From Aureimonas altamirensis (GTDB lineage Bacteria > Pseudomonadota > Alphaproteobacteria > Rhizobiales > Rhizobiaceae), in contig NZ_JAMQCO010000002.1 of NCBI RefSeq assembly GCF_023702225.1, positions 62,001 to 126,000 on the forward strand: a stretch of DNA of 64,000 nucleotides, given 5' to 3'. A program made the translations under genes and the position numbers. The stretch's first letter is position 1, and every line of letters starts with the position of its first letter. Under the pieces are notes generated by a model that saw only the letters and a list, made by a program, of their open reading frames with translations, was not told where the DNA came from and searched no databases. Below are positions 18,203-26,189 of the stretch, piece by piece.

Positions 18203-19201
18203 TCACGAGGAACCGAGCTTGGCGAGTGCGGCGTTGAGCGGGTCGAGATCCCAGAAGTCCTCGACCTTCAGCTCGGACGGCTCGCCCGTCAGCGCGCCCG
18301 ATACGGTATAGAACTCGAAGTCGCCGCGCGCCGCCTCTTCGCCACCGCCGTTGACCGGCAAGCCGGCTTCCGCCGCACCGGTGAAATAGGGCTCGATCTC
18401 GGCGACGGTCTCGGCGCTCGCATCCGGGAGCAGGTTGTACTTCTGGCGCAGGTCCACCATGACGGCCGGATTCTCGGCCACTTCGCGCCAGGTGGTCAGG
18501 ATCGCCTCCACCAGCTTGGCGACGTCTTCCTCGTTCTCGCGCAGATAATCGGTATTGGCGAACAGCGCCTCGTCCGTGGCCGGGGCCGTGTCGAGCGGCA
18601 GGAAGATGAAGCGGTCCGGCGCCTCGCGCTCGAGGATCCGGCGGCCGGATGCATCGACGATGGTCGCCTTCACATTGCCTTGCAGCAGCGCACCGGTCCG
18701 TACTTCCGCGCCCGGTATGTAGGAGACGCGGGAGTAGCTGATGTCGTTCTGCTGGGCCGCCAGTTGCATCAGGGCTTCCGTTCCCGACCCGCGCGAATGG
18801 ACGGCCACCTCCTGCCCGTCGAGGTCTTTCCATTCCTTGTAGGTGTTGCCGTCCACCACGGGATACATCTGCAGGGTCGACAACTGCATGAAGATGCGGA
18901 TCGGTGCGCGCACCTTCTGGATCAGCGCGTAGGGCCCGCCGACGCCGATGTCGGCCTGCCCGCTCACCACCGCCTGCGCGGCGATGTCCTCGGATTTCAG
19001 GTAGGTGACGTCGATCTCCACCCCGGCCTCGCGGGCCCGCTCGATGGCGGCCATCAGGTGCAAGGTTTCGACCGTCGCGATATCGCCGAACGCGATACGC
19101 ATCGGGTCGGCCATGGCCGGCCCCGAAAGGGCGCTTGCGGATACGAGAACGGTTGCGGCCAGAGCGAGACGCCTGAGCGCCCGCAGATTGATTCCGGACA
19201 T
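18203..19201 (-). CDS. ABC transporter substrate-binding protein, SsuA/NMT1-like
   Basis: Periplasmic binding protein of 332 residues with a signal peptide (RALRRLALAATVLVSASALS, cleavage after AMA near residue 30). The mature start MRIAFGDIATVETLHLMAAIE and the segment AVVSGQADIGVGGPYALI are typical of SsuA/TauA/NMT1-like proteins that bind sulfonates, aromatic acids, nitrate or pyrimidines. GGAGGAAAT directly upstream decides for ATG 19201 over a six-codon longer start. First gene of the six-gene reverse operon, divergent from a FadR-type regulator. Ligand unknown; the operon's FAH enzyme hints at an aromatic or keto-acid substrate. Confidence 0.9.
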   Translation of the reverse strand: MSGINLRALRRLALAATVLVSASALSGPAMADPMRIAFGDIATVETLHLMAAIERAREAGVEIDVTYLKSEDIAAQAVVSGQADIGVGGPYALIQKVRAPIRIFMQLSTLQMYPVVDGNTYKEWKDLDGQEVAVHSRGSGTEALMQLAAQQNDISYSRVSYIPGAEVRTGALLQGNVKATIVDASGRRILEREAPDRFIFLPLDTAPATDEALFANTDYLRENEEDVAKLVEAILTTWREVAENPAVMVDLRQKYNLLPDASAETVAEIEPYFTGAAEAGLPVNGGGEEAARGDFEFYTVSGALTGEPSELKVEDFWDLDPLNAALAKLGSS

Positions 19202-19243
19202 GATTTCCTCCCTGGACATTCGACGCGCTCTTGTCGGCGCATT

Positions 19244-19291
19244 AATGAACCAATGATGCTATTGTTACGGCTTTGGTTAAGTCGATGTCAA
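19244..19291 (-). promoter_or_regulatory. Candidate promoter and half-operator of the TauABC-like operon
   Basis: On the reverse strand TTGACA (19291-19286) is followed by 17 bases and GTAACA (19268-19263), a modest -10. Just downstream lies one copy of the AACCAAT half-site (GAACCAAT at about 19246-19253), the same word as in the regulator's own operator at 19335. This suggests that the divergent FadR-type regulator represses the operon. Confidence 0.35.
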
Positions 19292-19302
19292 CCGAGAATG
19301 CG

Positions 19303-19331
19303 TTGACGACTGTGGATTGGTAACGTAGAGA
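19303..19331 (+). promoter_or_regulatory. Candidate promoter of the second FadR-type regulator
   Basis: TTGACG (19303-19308), a 17-base spacer, then TAGAGA (19326-19331). It lies immediately upstream of the AACCAAT/ATTGGTT inverted repeat. Predicted by eye; spacing is ideal, the -10 match is moderate. Confidence 0.4.
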
Positions 19332-19334
19332 TTG

Positions 19335-19353
19335 AACCAATATCAAATTGGTT
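19335..19353. promoter_or_regulatory. Inverted repeat AACCAAT-N5-ATTGGTT, likely GntR operator
   Basis: Arms AACCAAT (19335-19341) and ATTGGTT (19347-19353) are exact inverted repeats around ATCAA. The site ends 6 bases before the regulator's ATG at 19360. It shares its core with the 28-base palindrome at 6374-6401 but has one more central base, so the two paralogous regulators may have related but distinct specificity. Confidence 0.65.
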
Positions 19354-19359
19354 TTCAAA

Positions 19360-20043
19360 ATGTACGCTTCGCTCGATCCATCCGCAGATCACGCCGCCCT
19401 TGCCCGCATGCGCGAATACCTGCTGCATGCCGAGCTTGAGGATGGAGGTCGCCTGCCCCCCGAGCGGGATCTCGCCCTGTCGCTCGGCCTCTCCCGTGGC
19501 GCCCTGCGCAAGGCGCTGGCCGACCTGGAGGCAGAAGGCGTGTTATGGCGGCATGTGGGCAAGGGTACGTTTACCGGCGCGCGGCCCATTGACGGCGCTG
19601 CGGATGTAGCCGCCATGGCAAGCCGCACCAACCCCATCGAGATCATGGGCGCGCGCCTGTCCATCGAGCCGGAGATCGCGCGGGTGGCCGCGCTGAACGC
19701 CACGCCCGCCTCTCTGGCACGCATGCGCCAGTGCACCGAACGCATGCTCACCGCGGCGGACTGGCGGCAATATGAAAGCTGGGACAACCAGTTCCATCGG
19801 ACCGTCGCCGAGGCGACCCAGAATACGCTTCTGGTCGGGCTTTTGGATACGCTCAACGCCGTGCGCCGTCAGGTGAATTGGGGCCGGCTGCGCGCCAATC
19901 CCAAAAAGCCTCCGAGCGACCACCACAGCTTTGCCGAGCACGAGGCCATCATGGCAGCCATCCACGACCGGGATACGCAGGGCGCATCCAACGCCATGCG
20001 TGTGCATCTGCAAAGTGTCGAACGCAATCTGAGAAACGCGTGA
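19360..20043 (+). CDS. GntR family regulator, FadR subfamily (FCD domain)
   Basis: Regulator of 227 residues. Winged helix (ERDLALSLGLSRGALRKALADLEAEG, wing LWRHVGKGTFTG) and FCD domain (ARLSIEPEIARVAAL, NQFHRTVAEATQNTLL, EHEAIMAAIHDRDTQGA). A TTG at 19348 would extend into the operator, so ATG 19360 is preferred. Divergent from the TauABC-like operon and similar in layout to the regulator at 6406. The stop codon overlaps the GTG of the next glycosyltransferase gene, so that gene may be co-transcribed although functionally it belongs to the following cluster. Confidence 0.92.
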   Translation: MYASLDPSADHAALARMREYLLHAELEDGGRLPPERDLALSLGLSRGALRKALADLEAEGVLWRHVGKGTFTGARPIDGAADVAAMASRTNPIEIMGARLSIEPEIARVAALNATPASLARMRQCTERMLTAADWRQYESWDNQFHRTVAEATQNTLLVGLLDTLNAVRRQVNWGRLRANPKKPPSDHHSFAEHEAIMAAIHDRDTQGASNAMRVHLQSVERNLRNA

Positions 20044-20987
20044 CGCGTTGCCCCGTCTGCCGCGCCCGCGCCATTGCGCCGACGCGGCGCCATCTGCTCG
20101 AGGCATCCGGCGGTCTGCGGCGATTTCCGCTGGTATGCGGGTCGTGCGGCCTCATGATGCACCGGCGCGAGGCGCGCCGGCTTCACGCTGCCCTTTCGGC
20201 AGCCCTTGGTGGCCGGTTCTTCACGCCGCAGGCAGATCTGGGGCTCGATATCTTCACGCTGCGCATCGCGGCATCGCGGCTCCGGCTGCTTGCGCTGCCT
20301 TGCGGACACCGCCAGCATGACGCGCTGTCTGCGCCGCATTCGCCGCTCGGAGCCCAGGCGCGCCTCGTCCCCCTGGATACTGCCCCGCGCCTGCCTCTTT
20401 CCCTTGGCATCATGTGCCGGGCCGACAGGCTGGATGCCTGCGTGGACCGGGCGCGACAGCATCTCGAATGGGCATCGGAGGCCATCATCCTGTGCGACGG
20501 GGCCGAGCGCGGTGAAACGGGAGACGGTCGTCTGCGGATCGCCTTCCGGCCGATGAACGGAGATTTCGCAGGCCAGCGCAATGCCCTTCAGGACCTCTCC
20601 ACAAGGGCATGGGTGCTGCAACTGGACGACGACGAGAGCCTGTCGCGGGAGACGGCATCGGCGCTCCCGGCCCTAGCCCGCGCGGCCGAGGCGGCGGGTG
20701 CCGTATCCATCGGGCTCGCGCGCCGCAATCTGGTAGACGGCGTCCTGTCCGACCTGTTCCCCGATACGCAATACCGCCTGAACCGGAGGGAGGTTCGCTA
20801 TCGAGGAACGGTCCACGAGCGCCCCGACCGCCCCTGGCAACTCAGCACGATCGCCCTTCATGGCGCCATCGAGCATATCCTTGATGGTGAGCGCGTCTCG
20901 CGCCGCTCCCAGCATTACGAGAGGCTTTCTCCCGGCATGGGCCGCCTGGCCGAAGCGACCGAGCTTCTGACGCCTTACCGCCCCTGA
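20040..20987 (+). CDS. Zinc-ribbon plus GT2-like glycosyltransferase domain protein
   Basis: Protein of 315 residues. The N-terminus carries two Cys pairs (CPVC near residue 3 and CGSCG near residue 37), a probable small zinc ribbon. A long linker leads to a GT2-like region with NGDFAGQRNALQDL and WVLQLDDDESLSRE (Asp-rich DxD-like motif, about residue 200), and a C-terminal RRNLVDGVLSDLFPDTQYRLNRR. The GTG start at 20040 overlaps the regulator stop; no ATG start fits. The initial nucleotide-binding strands of GT2 enzymes are poorly matched, so sugar transfer is a tentative call. The 3' end overlaps the convergent GT4 gene by 13 bases. Confidence 0.65.
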   Translation: MTRCPVCRARAIAPTRRHLLEASGGLRRFPLVCGSCGLMMHRREARRLHAALSAALGGRFFTPQADLGLDIFTLRIAASRLRLLALPCGHRQHDALSAPHSPLGAQARLVPLDTAPRLPLSLGIMCRADRLDACVDRARQHLEWASEAIILCDGAERGETGDGRLRIAFRPMNGDFAGQRNALQDLSTRAWVLQLDDDESLSRETASALPALARAAEAAGAVSIGLARRNLVDGVLSDLFPDTQYRLNRREVRYRGTVHERPDRPWQLSTIALHGAIEHILDGERVSRRSQHYERLSPGMGRLAEATELLTPYRP

Positions 20988-22150
20988 TGCCGCCTGATGG
21001 CCGCGTCGTAAAGAGCCAGCGTCTGCCGCGCCAGGGACGCCCTCGTAAAACGCCCTGCCGCCTTCAGGGCCCGTTCCCGGTGGCGGAGACGCAATTGCGC
21101 CGAGGCGATCAGGGGGCGCAGGGCAGCGGCAATGGCGTCGGCCGACGTCTCTTCAGCAAGCACTCCGCCATCGGCTACGAAATCGCGTGCGCTGGAATCC
21201 GTCGCGCTGGCCAAAATGACCCGCCCGAAGGCAAGCGCCTCCTGATAGACCAGGCCGAAACTTTCATAGCGCGATGGCGCGGCGACGATATGCGCATGCG
21301 CATATTCTTCCATCAGGCGCGCCTGCGGCTGCCGTCCGAGTGCGGTGATCCGGGCGCGGGCGGCCGGTGACAGCGCATCCGGGAGATCGGCTCCGGAAAC
21401 GCCGAGAAGACGCACGGAAAATTCCGGGCCGGATGCGTCTTCGGCCTCTCCGGCCAGCCTCTCCACCGCCTCCATCAGTTCTGCAAAGCCCTTCCGTTCT
21501 TCCGCGCGTCCGACGAACAGGATGCGCGCAGGCCCGCCCTCGTGAAACGGCGCATCGGCTGCCATGGCTAGAAACTCCGGCGGAAGGGAAAGGCCGATCA
21601 CCGCATGCGGGACACCTGCGCCGACAGCGTAATGGCTTTCCATACCGCGAGCATGTTCGGCCGAGTTGGAGACAAGACCGCTCGAACGGTTGATCTGCCG
21701 ACGCTCCAGCCGGTCGGCCGCCGCAGCGTCGAGCGTGTCGCGCGCGCCATGCGCCGTGGCCCGGGAAAAGGCGGCGGGCGTCGATATCCGCGAAACAAGC
21801 GGCGCGTCTCCGCGGCGTCCCAAGAGGGCAGCCGGCGCGTACCAGTTCGTCGCCTCCACGATATCGAAGGGCCGTTCGCCGTGCAGCGCCGCAACCTTGC
21901 GGCGGAAGGCGATGGGCGCCGCCAGGTGGCCGACGCCGCCCCACTGTCGCAGCCGTGCCAGCGACGACCCGTCGTCCATGGCGGCTCCGACCAGCCGCAC
22001 CCCGCCCTCATGCCGGGTGCCCCGCCGGTCCAACGTCACGACGGTCACGTCGCAGCCGAACTCGGCAAGGCTTTCCGCGATCTCGCGCGCGGCAGTGGAC
22101 AATCCGCTCGGCGATGGCGGATAATCCCACGCCAGAAGGCAGCAACGCAT
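20975..22150 (-). CDS. Glycosyltransferase family 4 protein
   Basis: Retaining GT-B glycosyltransferase of 391 residues. The N-terminal domain opens CCLLAWDYPPSPSGLSTAAREIAESL, with a Gly-rich acceptor loop. The donor domain has RILFVGRAEERKGFAELMEAV (about residue 220) and the E-x7-E region SRYESFGLVYQEALAFGRVILAS (about residues 290-312). Its ATG overlaps the stop of the preceding reverse-strand GT4 gene (ATGA), so the pair is translationally coupled. Donor and acceptor are unknown; the cluster suggests assembly of a glycoconjugate. Confidence 0.88.
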   Translation of the reverse strand: MRCCLLAWDYPPSPSGLSTAAREIAESLAEFGCDVTVVTLDRRGTRHEGGVRLVGAAMDDGSSLARLRQWGGVGHLAAPIAFRRKVAALHGERPFDIVEATNWYAPAALLGRRGDAPLVSRISTPAAFSRATAHGARDTLDAAAADRLERRQINRSSGLVSNSAEHARGMESHYAVGAGVPHAVIGLSLPPEFLAMAADAPFHEGGPARILFVGRAEERKGFAELMEAVERLAGEAEDASGPEFSVRLLGVSGADLPDALSPAARARITALGRQPQARLMEEYAHAHIVAAPSRYESFGLVYQEALAFGRVILASATDSSARDFVADGGVLAEETSADAIAAALRPLIASAQLRLRHRERALKAAGRFTRASLARQTLALYDAAIRRHQGR

Positions 22151-23226
22151 CAGTTTGCCCCTCCGGCCAGAAGCGAGCGGTAGAGCGCTATATAGTCGGC
22201 GGCCATGCGCTCTGACGTGAAACGCGCCTCGAAGCACCGTCGCACGGTGTTTCGGTCCAGTTCGCGAAGACGCCCTATTGCGGAGACCGCACCGGCCTCG
22301 TCCTTGACGATGAAGCCCGAAACCCCCGGCTCCACGATCTCGGGTACGGAGCCCTTGTCCCATGCGATGACCGGCGTTCCGCAGGCCATGCTTTCGATCA
22401 TCACCAGGCCGAACGGCTCCGGCCAGTCGATCGGAAACAACAGCGCGCCGGCATCCTGCAGGAGCCGCTGCTTGCCGGCATCGTCGAGCGGGCCTTCATA
22501 GATCGCGTCGGGCCCCAGCAATGGCGCAACCTCCCGCTCGAAATACAGCGGATTGCCGACATCCACCGTGCCCGCCAGCCTGATCTTCCAGCCGGCGGCG
22601 CGTGCCGCCCTGATGGCCCTGTCGGGGCGCTTCTGGTCCGTCATCCGTCCGATGAAGGCAAGATAGCCGCCCTCCCCACGCCCGGCCGCATAGCGGTCCC
22701 GGTCGAGCCCGTGGTGGACGACGCGGGTCCGGTTGGCCGGCGGCAGCATGGCATTCTGCGCCGCGGAGATGGCGGCGACCGGAAGATCCGGGAAGGATGC
22801 GAAGAACAATTCCCGGTCGAGTTCGTCGACGCGCCAGTGGATCGTGGTCACGGAATGCCGACGCCTATCGCCCAACAGAGCAGCATGAAAAAATTCGCCG
22901 TGGCAGTGGATGATGTCGAAATCATTCAGCGCGGCCCTCAGTTCTTCCATTCGAACTGCTTCCAGAACAGCCGGAATCGATGGCGGCACGGAGCCATATT
23001 TCTTTTCCAGGCTAAGCAAACTCGGTAGTTTGCCGACCTGCGACACCGGCGCCGCACTATCCGAAGGCGCAAACAGCGTTACTTCAACTCCAGCTTGTTT
23101 GAGAGAAACGCAAAGGTCACCGATCATGCGTTCCGTGCCGCCATGATCGCGGGGCGGTACCGGAAATATTCCGGGGGCGACCTGGGCAACACGGAGTGGC
23201 GATAGGGTCTTGTGCGTGCTCGTCAT
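22150..23226 (-). CDS. Glycosyltransferase family 4 protein
   Basis: GT-B glycosyltransferase of 358 residues. It begins with the family segment LRVAQVAPGIFPVPPRDHGGTERMIGDL, and the donor site holds YLAFIGRMTDQKRPDRAIRAA and PEPFGLVMIESMACGTPVIAWDKGSVPEIV, with the E-x7-E pair. The motif set resembles GT4 enzymes acting on small or lipid acceptors. An AAGGAG directly upstream decides for ATG 23226 over an earlier ATG at 23265. Only 31 bases separate this start from the divergent sucrose-phosphate-synthase-like gene. Confidence 0.88.
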   Translation of the reverse strand: MTSTHKTLSPLRVAQVAPGIFPVPPRDHGGTERMIGDLCVSLKQAGVEVTLFAPSDSAAPVSQVGKLPSLLSLEKKYGSVPPSIPAVLEAVRMEELRAALNDFDIIHCHGEFFHAALLGDRRRHSVTTIHWRVDELDRELFFASFPDLPVAAISAAQNAMLPPANRTRVVHHGLDRDRYAAGRGEGGYLAFIGRMTDQKRPDRAIRAARAAGWKIRLAGTVDVGNPLYFEREVAPLLGPDAIYEGPLDDAGKQRLLQDAGALLFPIDWPEPFGLVMIESMACGTPVIAWDKGSVPEIVEPGVSGFIVKDEAGAVSAIGRLRELDRNTVRRCFEARFTSERMAADYIALYRSLLAGGAN

Positions 23227-23257
23227 GCGCACTCCTTGTTTGCCCGAGGGAGCGGGT

Positions 23258-25324
23258 ATGTTCATCTTGCACGTCGCACTTCAAGGGTGTCTCAAGGGGC
23301 ATGGAGTGGAATACGGGCTGACGGCGGATACGGGTGGCCATATCCGCTACCTTCTCGAACTGGTCGAAGCGTCCGCAGAGCGCCATCGGGGCCACCGGCA
23401 CGTCATCGCCACGCGTCGGTTTGCCGGTGTCGGGCCGGAATACGAGATCGCCGACGAGGTATGCCGGCCGGGCGTCCGCATCCTGCGTCTGCCGACGCGC
23501 AACCCCTTCTATGTCTCCAAGGAAGAGATGCACGAAGAGGTCGAAAGCTTCGCCGAGGGCCTGGTGGCATGGATCGAGGCAAACCGACGGCCCGACATCA
23601 TCCATGCGCACTACGCCGATGCCGGGCGGGCGGCTTCCATCGTCCGGAAACGGCTGGGCATCCCCTTTTTGTTCACCGCGCACTCCCTGGGACGGGTGAA
23701 GCAGGCTGCCTTCGAGGCGCTCGATGCGCCGCTGCCCGGCATGGCCGAGCGGATCGAGGCGGAGGAAACCGCCCTGCGCGATGCCTCCCTGCTGATCGCC
23801 TCCTCGCGCGATGAGGCCGAGGTGCAATACGCCATGTACCGGGGGTACGAACCCGGACGGATTCGCATCCTGCCGCCGGGCAGCAACCTTGCGGCCTTCC
23901 GGGATGCCGTCCCGACACCCTGCGTCGAAGCGGAGATGGCGCGCTTCCTGTCCGATCCGTCGAAGCCCTGCCTGCTCGCCATCGCCCGTCCGGTGCGGCG
24001 CAAGAACCTGTCGACGCTTGTCGAGGCCTTCGGGCGCTGCGCGGAATTGCGCAGGCGGGCCAACCTCATCATCGTGGCGGGCACCCGTACCGACCTTGCT
24101 CATTGCGATGCGGAGACCTCGGGCGTGTTGTCCGAGATCCTGCACCTGATCGACACTTACGATCTCTACGGGCAGGTGGCCTATCCCAAGCATCATGCGC
24201 CGCAGGACATACCGTCCTATTACGCCTATGCCGCAAGCCGGCGCGGCATCTTCGTGAACCCGGCGCTGAACGAGCCGTTCGGCCTGACCCTTCTGGAAGC
24301 CTCGACCGCCGGCCTGCCCATCATCGCCACGGACAGCGGTGGCCCGAACGACATCGTGGAAACCTGCGGCAACGGCATGCTGGTCGACCCGCGCGATGCG
24401 GACGGCATCGCCCGCGCCGCGCTGGCGATCCTGTCGGACGAGGCGTGCTGGCGCCGCTACGCCCGGGCCGGTTCGTCGGCCGCCGACGCCTATGACTGGA
24501 ACAGGCATGTCACGCGATATGATGGCCTTATCCGATCCATCATCCGCCCGGCCGGGCCGCATCCACGCCCCACGAGCCTGCTCGTATCCGACATAGACAA
24601 CACGCTGGTCGGCTGCGGCGATGGCCTGCTGGCCTTCCGGGACTGGCAATGTCGCCAGCCGGGCCTTGCCTTCGGCGTGGCGACAGGGCGCTCCTTCCAC
24701 AGCGCGATGGCGATCATCGAGCAGGAGGATGCACCCCGCCCGCAGGTGATGATCACCTCGGTGGGCTCCGAGATCTACCATCTGGCATCCGACGGTGTCA
24801 GCTACAGGGCGGACACCGTATGGAGGCGTAAGGTGCGTCGCGGGTGGCGGCGCGACGCGACCATCCGCGCGCTCGAAGGGATCGCAGGGCTGACTGCGCA
24901 GGCGCCGCTGGAGCAACGCCCGTTCAAGCTGTCCTATTTCTCGGACGGGCGGCCCGATACGGTGGCTGCCGTGCGGCGCCGGCTGGAGGCGGCCGGCATT
25001 TCAGCCTCCGTCGTCCACAGCCACGGACGCTATCTCGACGTGCTGCCCCATGGCGTCTCGAAGGGCTCGGCCGTGGAGTTCGTCCGCACCGGATACAGGC
25101 TTCCCGTCAATTCGGTCTATGTCGCCGGCGACAGCGGAAACGACATCGACATGCTGGGCATCATGCCCCAGTCGATCATCGTCGCCAATTATTCCGACGA
25201 CCTTGCCGGCCTGCCGGCATTGGCCCATGCCTATGTGGCGCGGGGCACGCATGCACGCGGCATCATCGAGGGCGTCGCGCATTTCCGGTCCACTGGGAGG
25301 GTCGGGTGGAAGCCAGCGTCCTGA
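23258..25324 (+). CDS. Sucrose-phosphate-synthase-like glycosyltransferase fused to HAD phosphatase domain
   Basis: Protein of 688 residues with two domains. Residues 1 to about 435 are a GT4/GT-B enzyme of the sucrose-phosphate synthase group: the N-terminal HVALQGCLKGHGVEYG and ADTGGHIRYLLELVEAS fit SPS and mannosylfructose-phosphate synthase, and the donor site reads NPALNEPFGLTLLEASTAGLP. Residues from about 440 are a HAD-IIB phosphatase domain (SDIDNTLVG with nucleophile Asp, ATGRS, and GDSGNDIDML), as in sucrose-phosphate phosphatase. It could make and dephosphorylate a disaccharide phosphate. Whether the product is sucrose, mannosylfructose or something else is not deducible. Start chosen by GAGGGAGCGGG upstream. 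Confidence 0.88.
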   Translation: MFILHVALQGCLKGHGVEYGLTADTGGHIRYLLELVEASAERHRGHRHVIATRRFAGVGPEYEIADEVCRPGVRILRLPTRNPFYVSKEEMHEEVESFAEGLVAWIEANRRPDIIHAHYADAGRAASIVRKRLGIPFLFTAHSLGRVKQAAFEALDAPLPGMAERIEAEETALRDASLLIASSRDEAEVQYAMYRGYEPGRIRILPPGSNLAAFRDAVPTPCVEAEMARFLSDPSKPCLLAIARPVRRKNLSTLVEAFGRCAELRRRANLIIVAGTRTDLAHCDAETSGVLSEILHLIDTYDLYGQVAYPKHHAPQDIPSYYAYAASRRGIFVNPALNEPFGLTLLEASTAGLPIIATDSGGPNDIVETCGNGMLVDPRDADGIARAALAILSDEACWRRYARAGSSAADAYDWNRHVTRYDGLIRSIIRPAGPHPRPTSLLVSDIDNTLVGCGDGLLAFRDWQCRQPGLAFGVATGRSFHSAMAIIEQEDAPRPQVMITSVGSEIYHLASDGVSYRADTVWRRKVRRGWRRDATIRALEGIAGLTAQAPLEQRPFKLSYFSDGRPDTVAAVRRRLEAAGISASVVHSHGRYLDVLPHGVSKGSAVEFVRTGYRLPVNSVYVAGDSGNDIDMLGIMPQSIIVANYSDDLAGLPALAHAYVARGTHARGIIEGVAHFRSTGRVGWKPAS

Positions 25325-26172
25325 CACTCGTTCGCGGCCGAGAGGCCAGCCTGGGCAACCTCATGGCCGGCCTGGCCGCGCAGACCGCGCCTGCGAAGGA
25401 GCTCGTCATCGCCTACATGCAGCCGGAGCCCTTTGCCGACCTGCCCTCTCCCGGCTGTCCGGTGCGAAACCTTTTCATATCGGGCGACCCGATGCCGCTG
25501 GCAATGGCACGGAACGCTGCGGCCCGCGCCGCGCGCAGCGAGTTGCTGATCTTCCTGGATGTGGATTGCATAGCCTCTCCTGGTCTCGTCGCCTCTTATC
25601 TTGCAGCCGCGGAACGGAGCGCCGACGGCGTCTTCCTGGGCGAAGTCCTGTATCTTCCGGAGGGCGCCGTGGATGGCGCCCTCGATTACGGAAAGCTCGA
25701 CCGCCTCGGCCATCGCCACCCCGCAAAGCCCCGCATGCCGGATGACGGGGTTCGGCACGAGCCGGATCATGGCGAGCTGTGGGGTCTTTCCTTCGCCATG
25801 CGGCGCACATGCTGGGACCGGCTCGGCGGCATGGACGAGAGCTTCGTCGGCTATGGCGGAGAGGAAACGGACTTCGCGCTGAGACTCGGGGCGGCGGGCA
25901 TACCGCTGTTCTGGACGGCCCATGCGCGGGCCTACCACCAGCATCACGCGGTCCATGTCCCGCCGCTCCAGCAGTTCGACCATATCCTGCGCAATGCCCG
26001 ATTGTTCCACGCCCGGCACGGGCGCTGGTGCATGGATTACTGGCTCGGCCAGTTCCGGGACGCCGGCTATATCGACTGGCGACCGGAAGACGGCGTCATC
26101 GGCATCCGGCGCCGTCCTACCCCTTCGGAAATCGAAGCCGCGCGCCAGCCCGGCAGCGTCCTGTACTCTTGA
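25306..26172 (+). CDS. Glycosyltransferase family 2-like protein
   Basis: GT-A glycosyltransferase of 288 residues. ASVLTLVRGREASLGNLMAGL is the first strand/helix, LLIFLDVDCIASP (about residue 80) is the DxD motif, and GGMDESFVGYGGEETDFALRL (about residue 180) is the galactosyltransferase-like acceptor region with the catalytic Glu-Glu-Thr-Asp pattern. GTG 25306 follows GGGAGG at 25295-25300 and overlaps the upstream gene by 19 bases. It belongs to the forward operon 23258-29763. Confidence 0.85.
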   Translation: MEASVLTLVRGREASLGNLMAGLAAQTAPAKELVIAYMQPEPFADLPSPGCPVRNLFISGDPMPLAMARNAAARAARSELLIFLDVDCIASPGLVASYLAAAERSADGVFLGEVLYLPEGAVDGALDYGKLDRLGHRHPAKPRMPDDGVRHEPDHGELWGLSFAMRRTCWDRLGGMDESFVGYGGEETDFALRLGAAGIPLFWTAHARAYHQHHAVHVPPLQQFDHILRNARLFHARHGRWCMDYWLGQFRDAGYIDWRPEDGVIGIRRRPTPSEIEAARQPGSVLYS

Positions 26173-26189
26173 TCACATCGGAGACCGTC

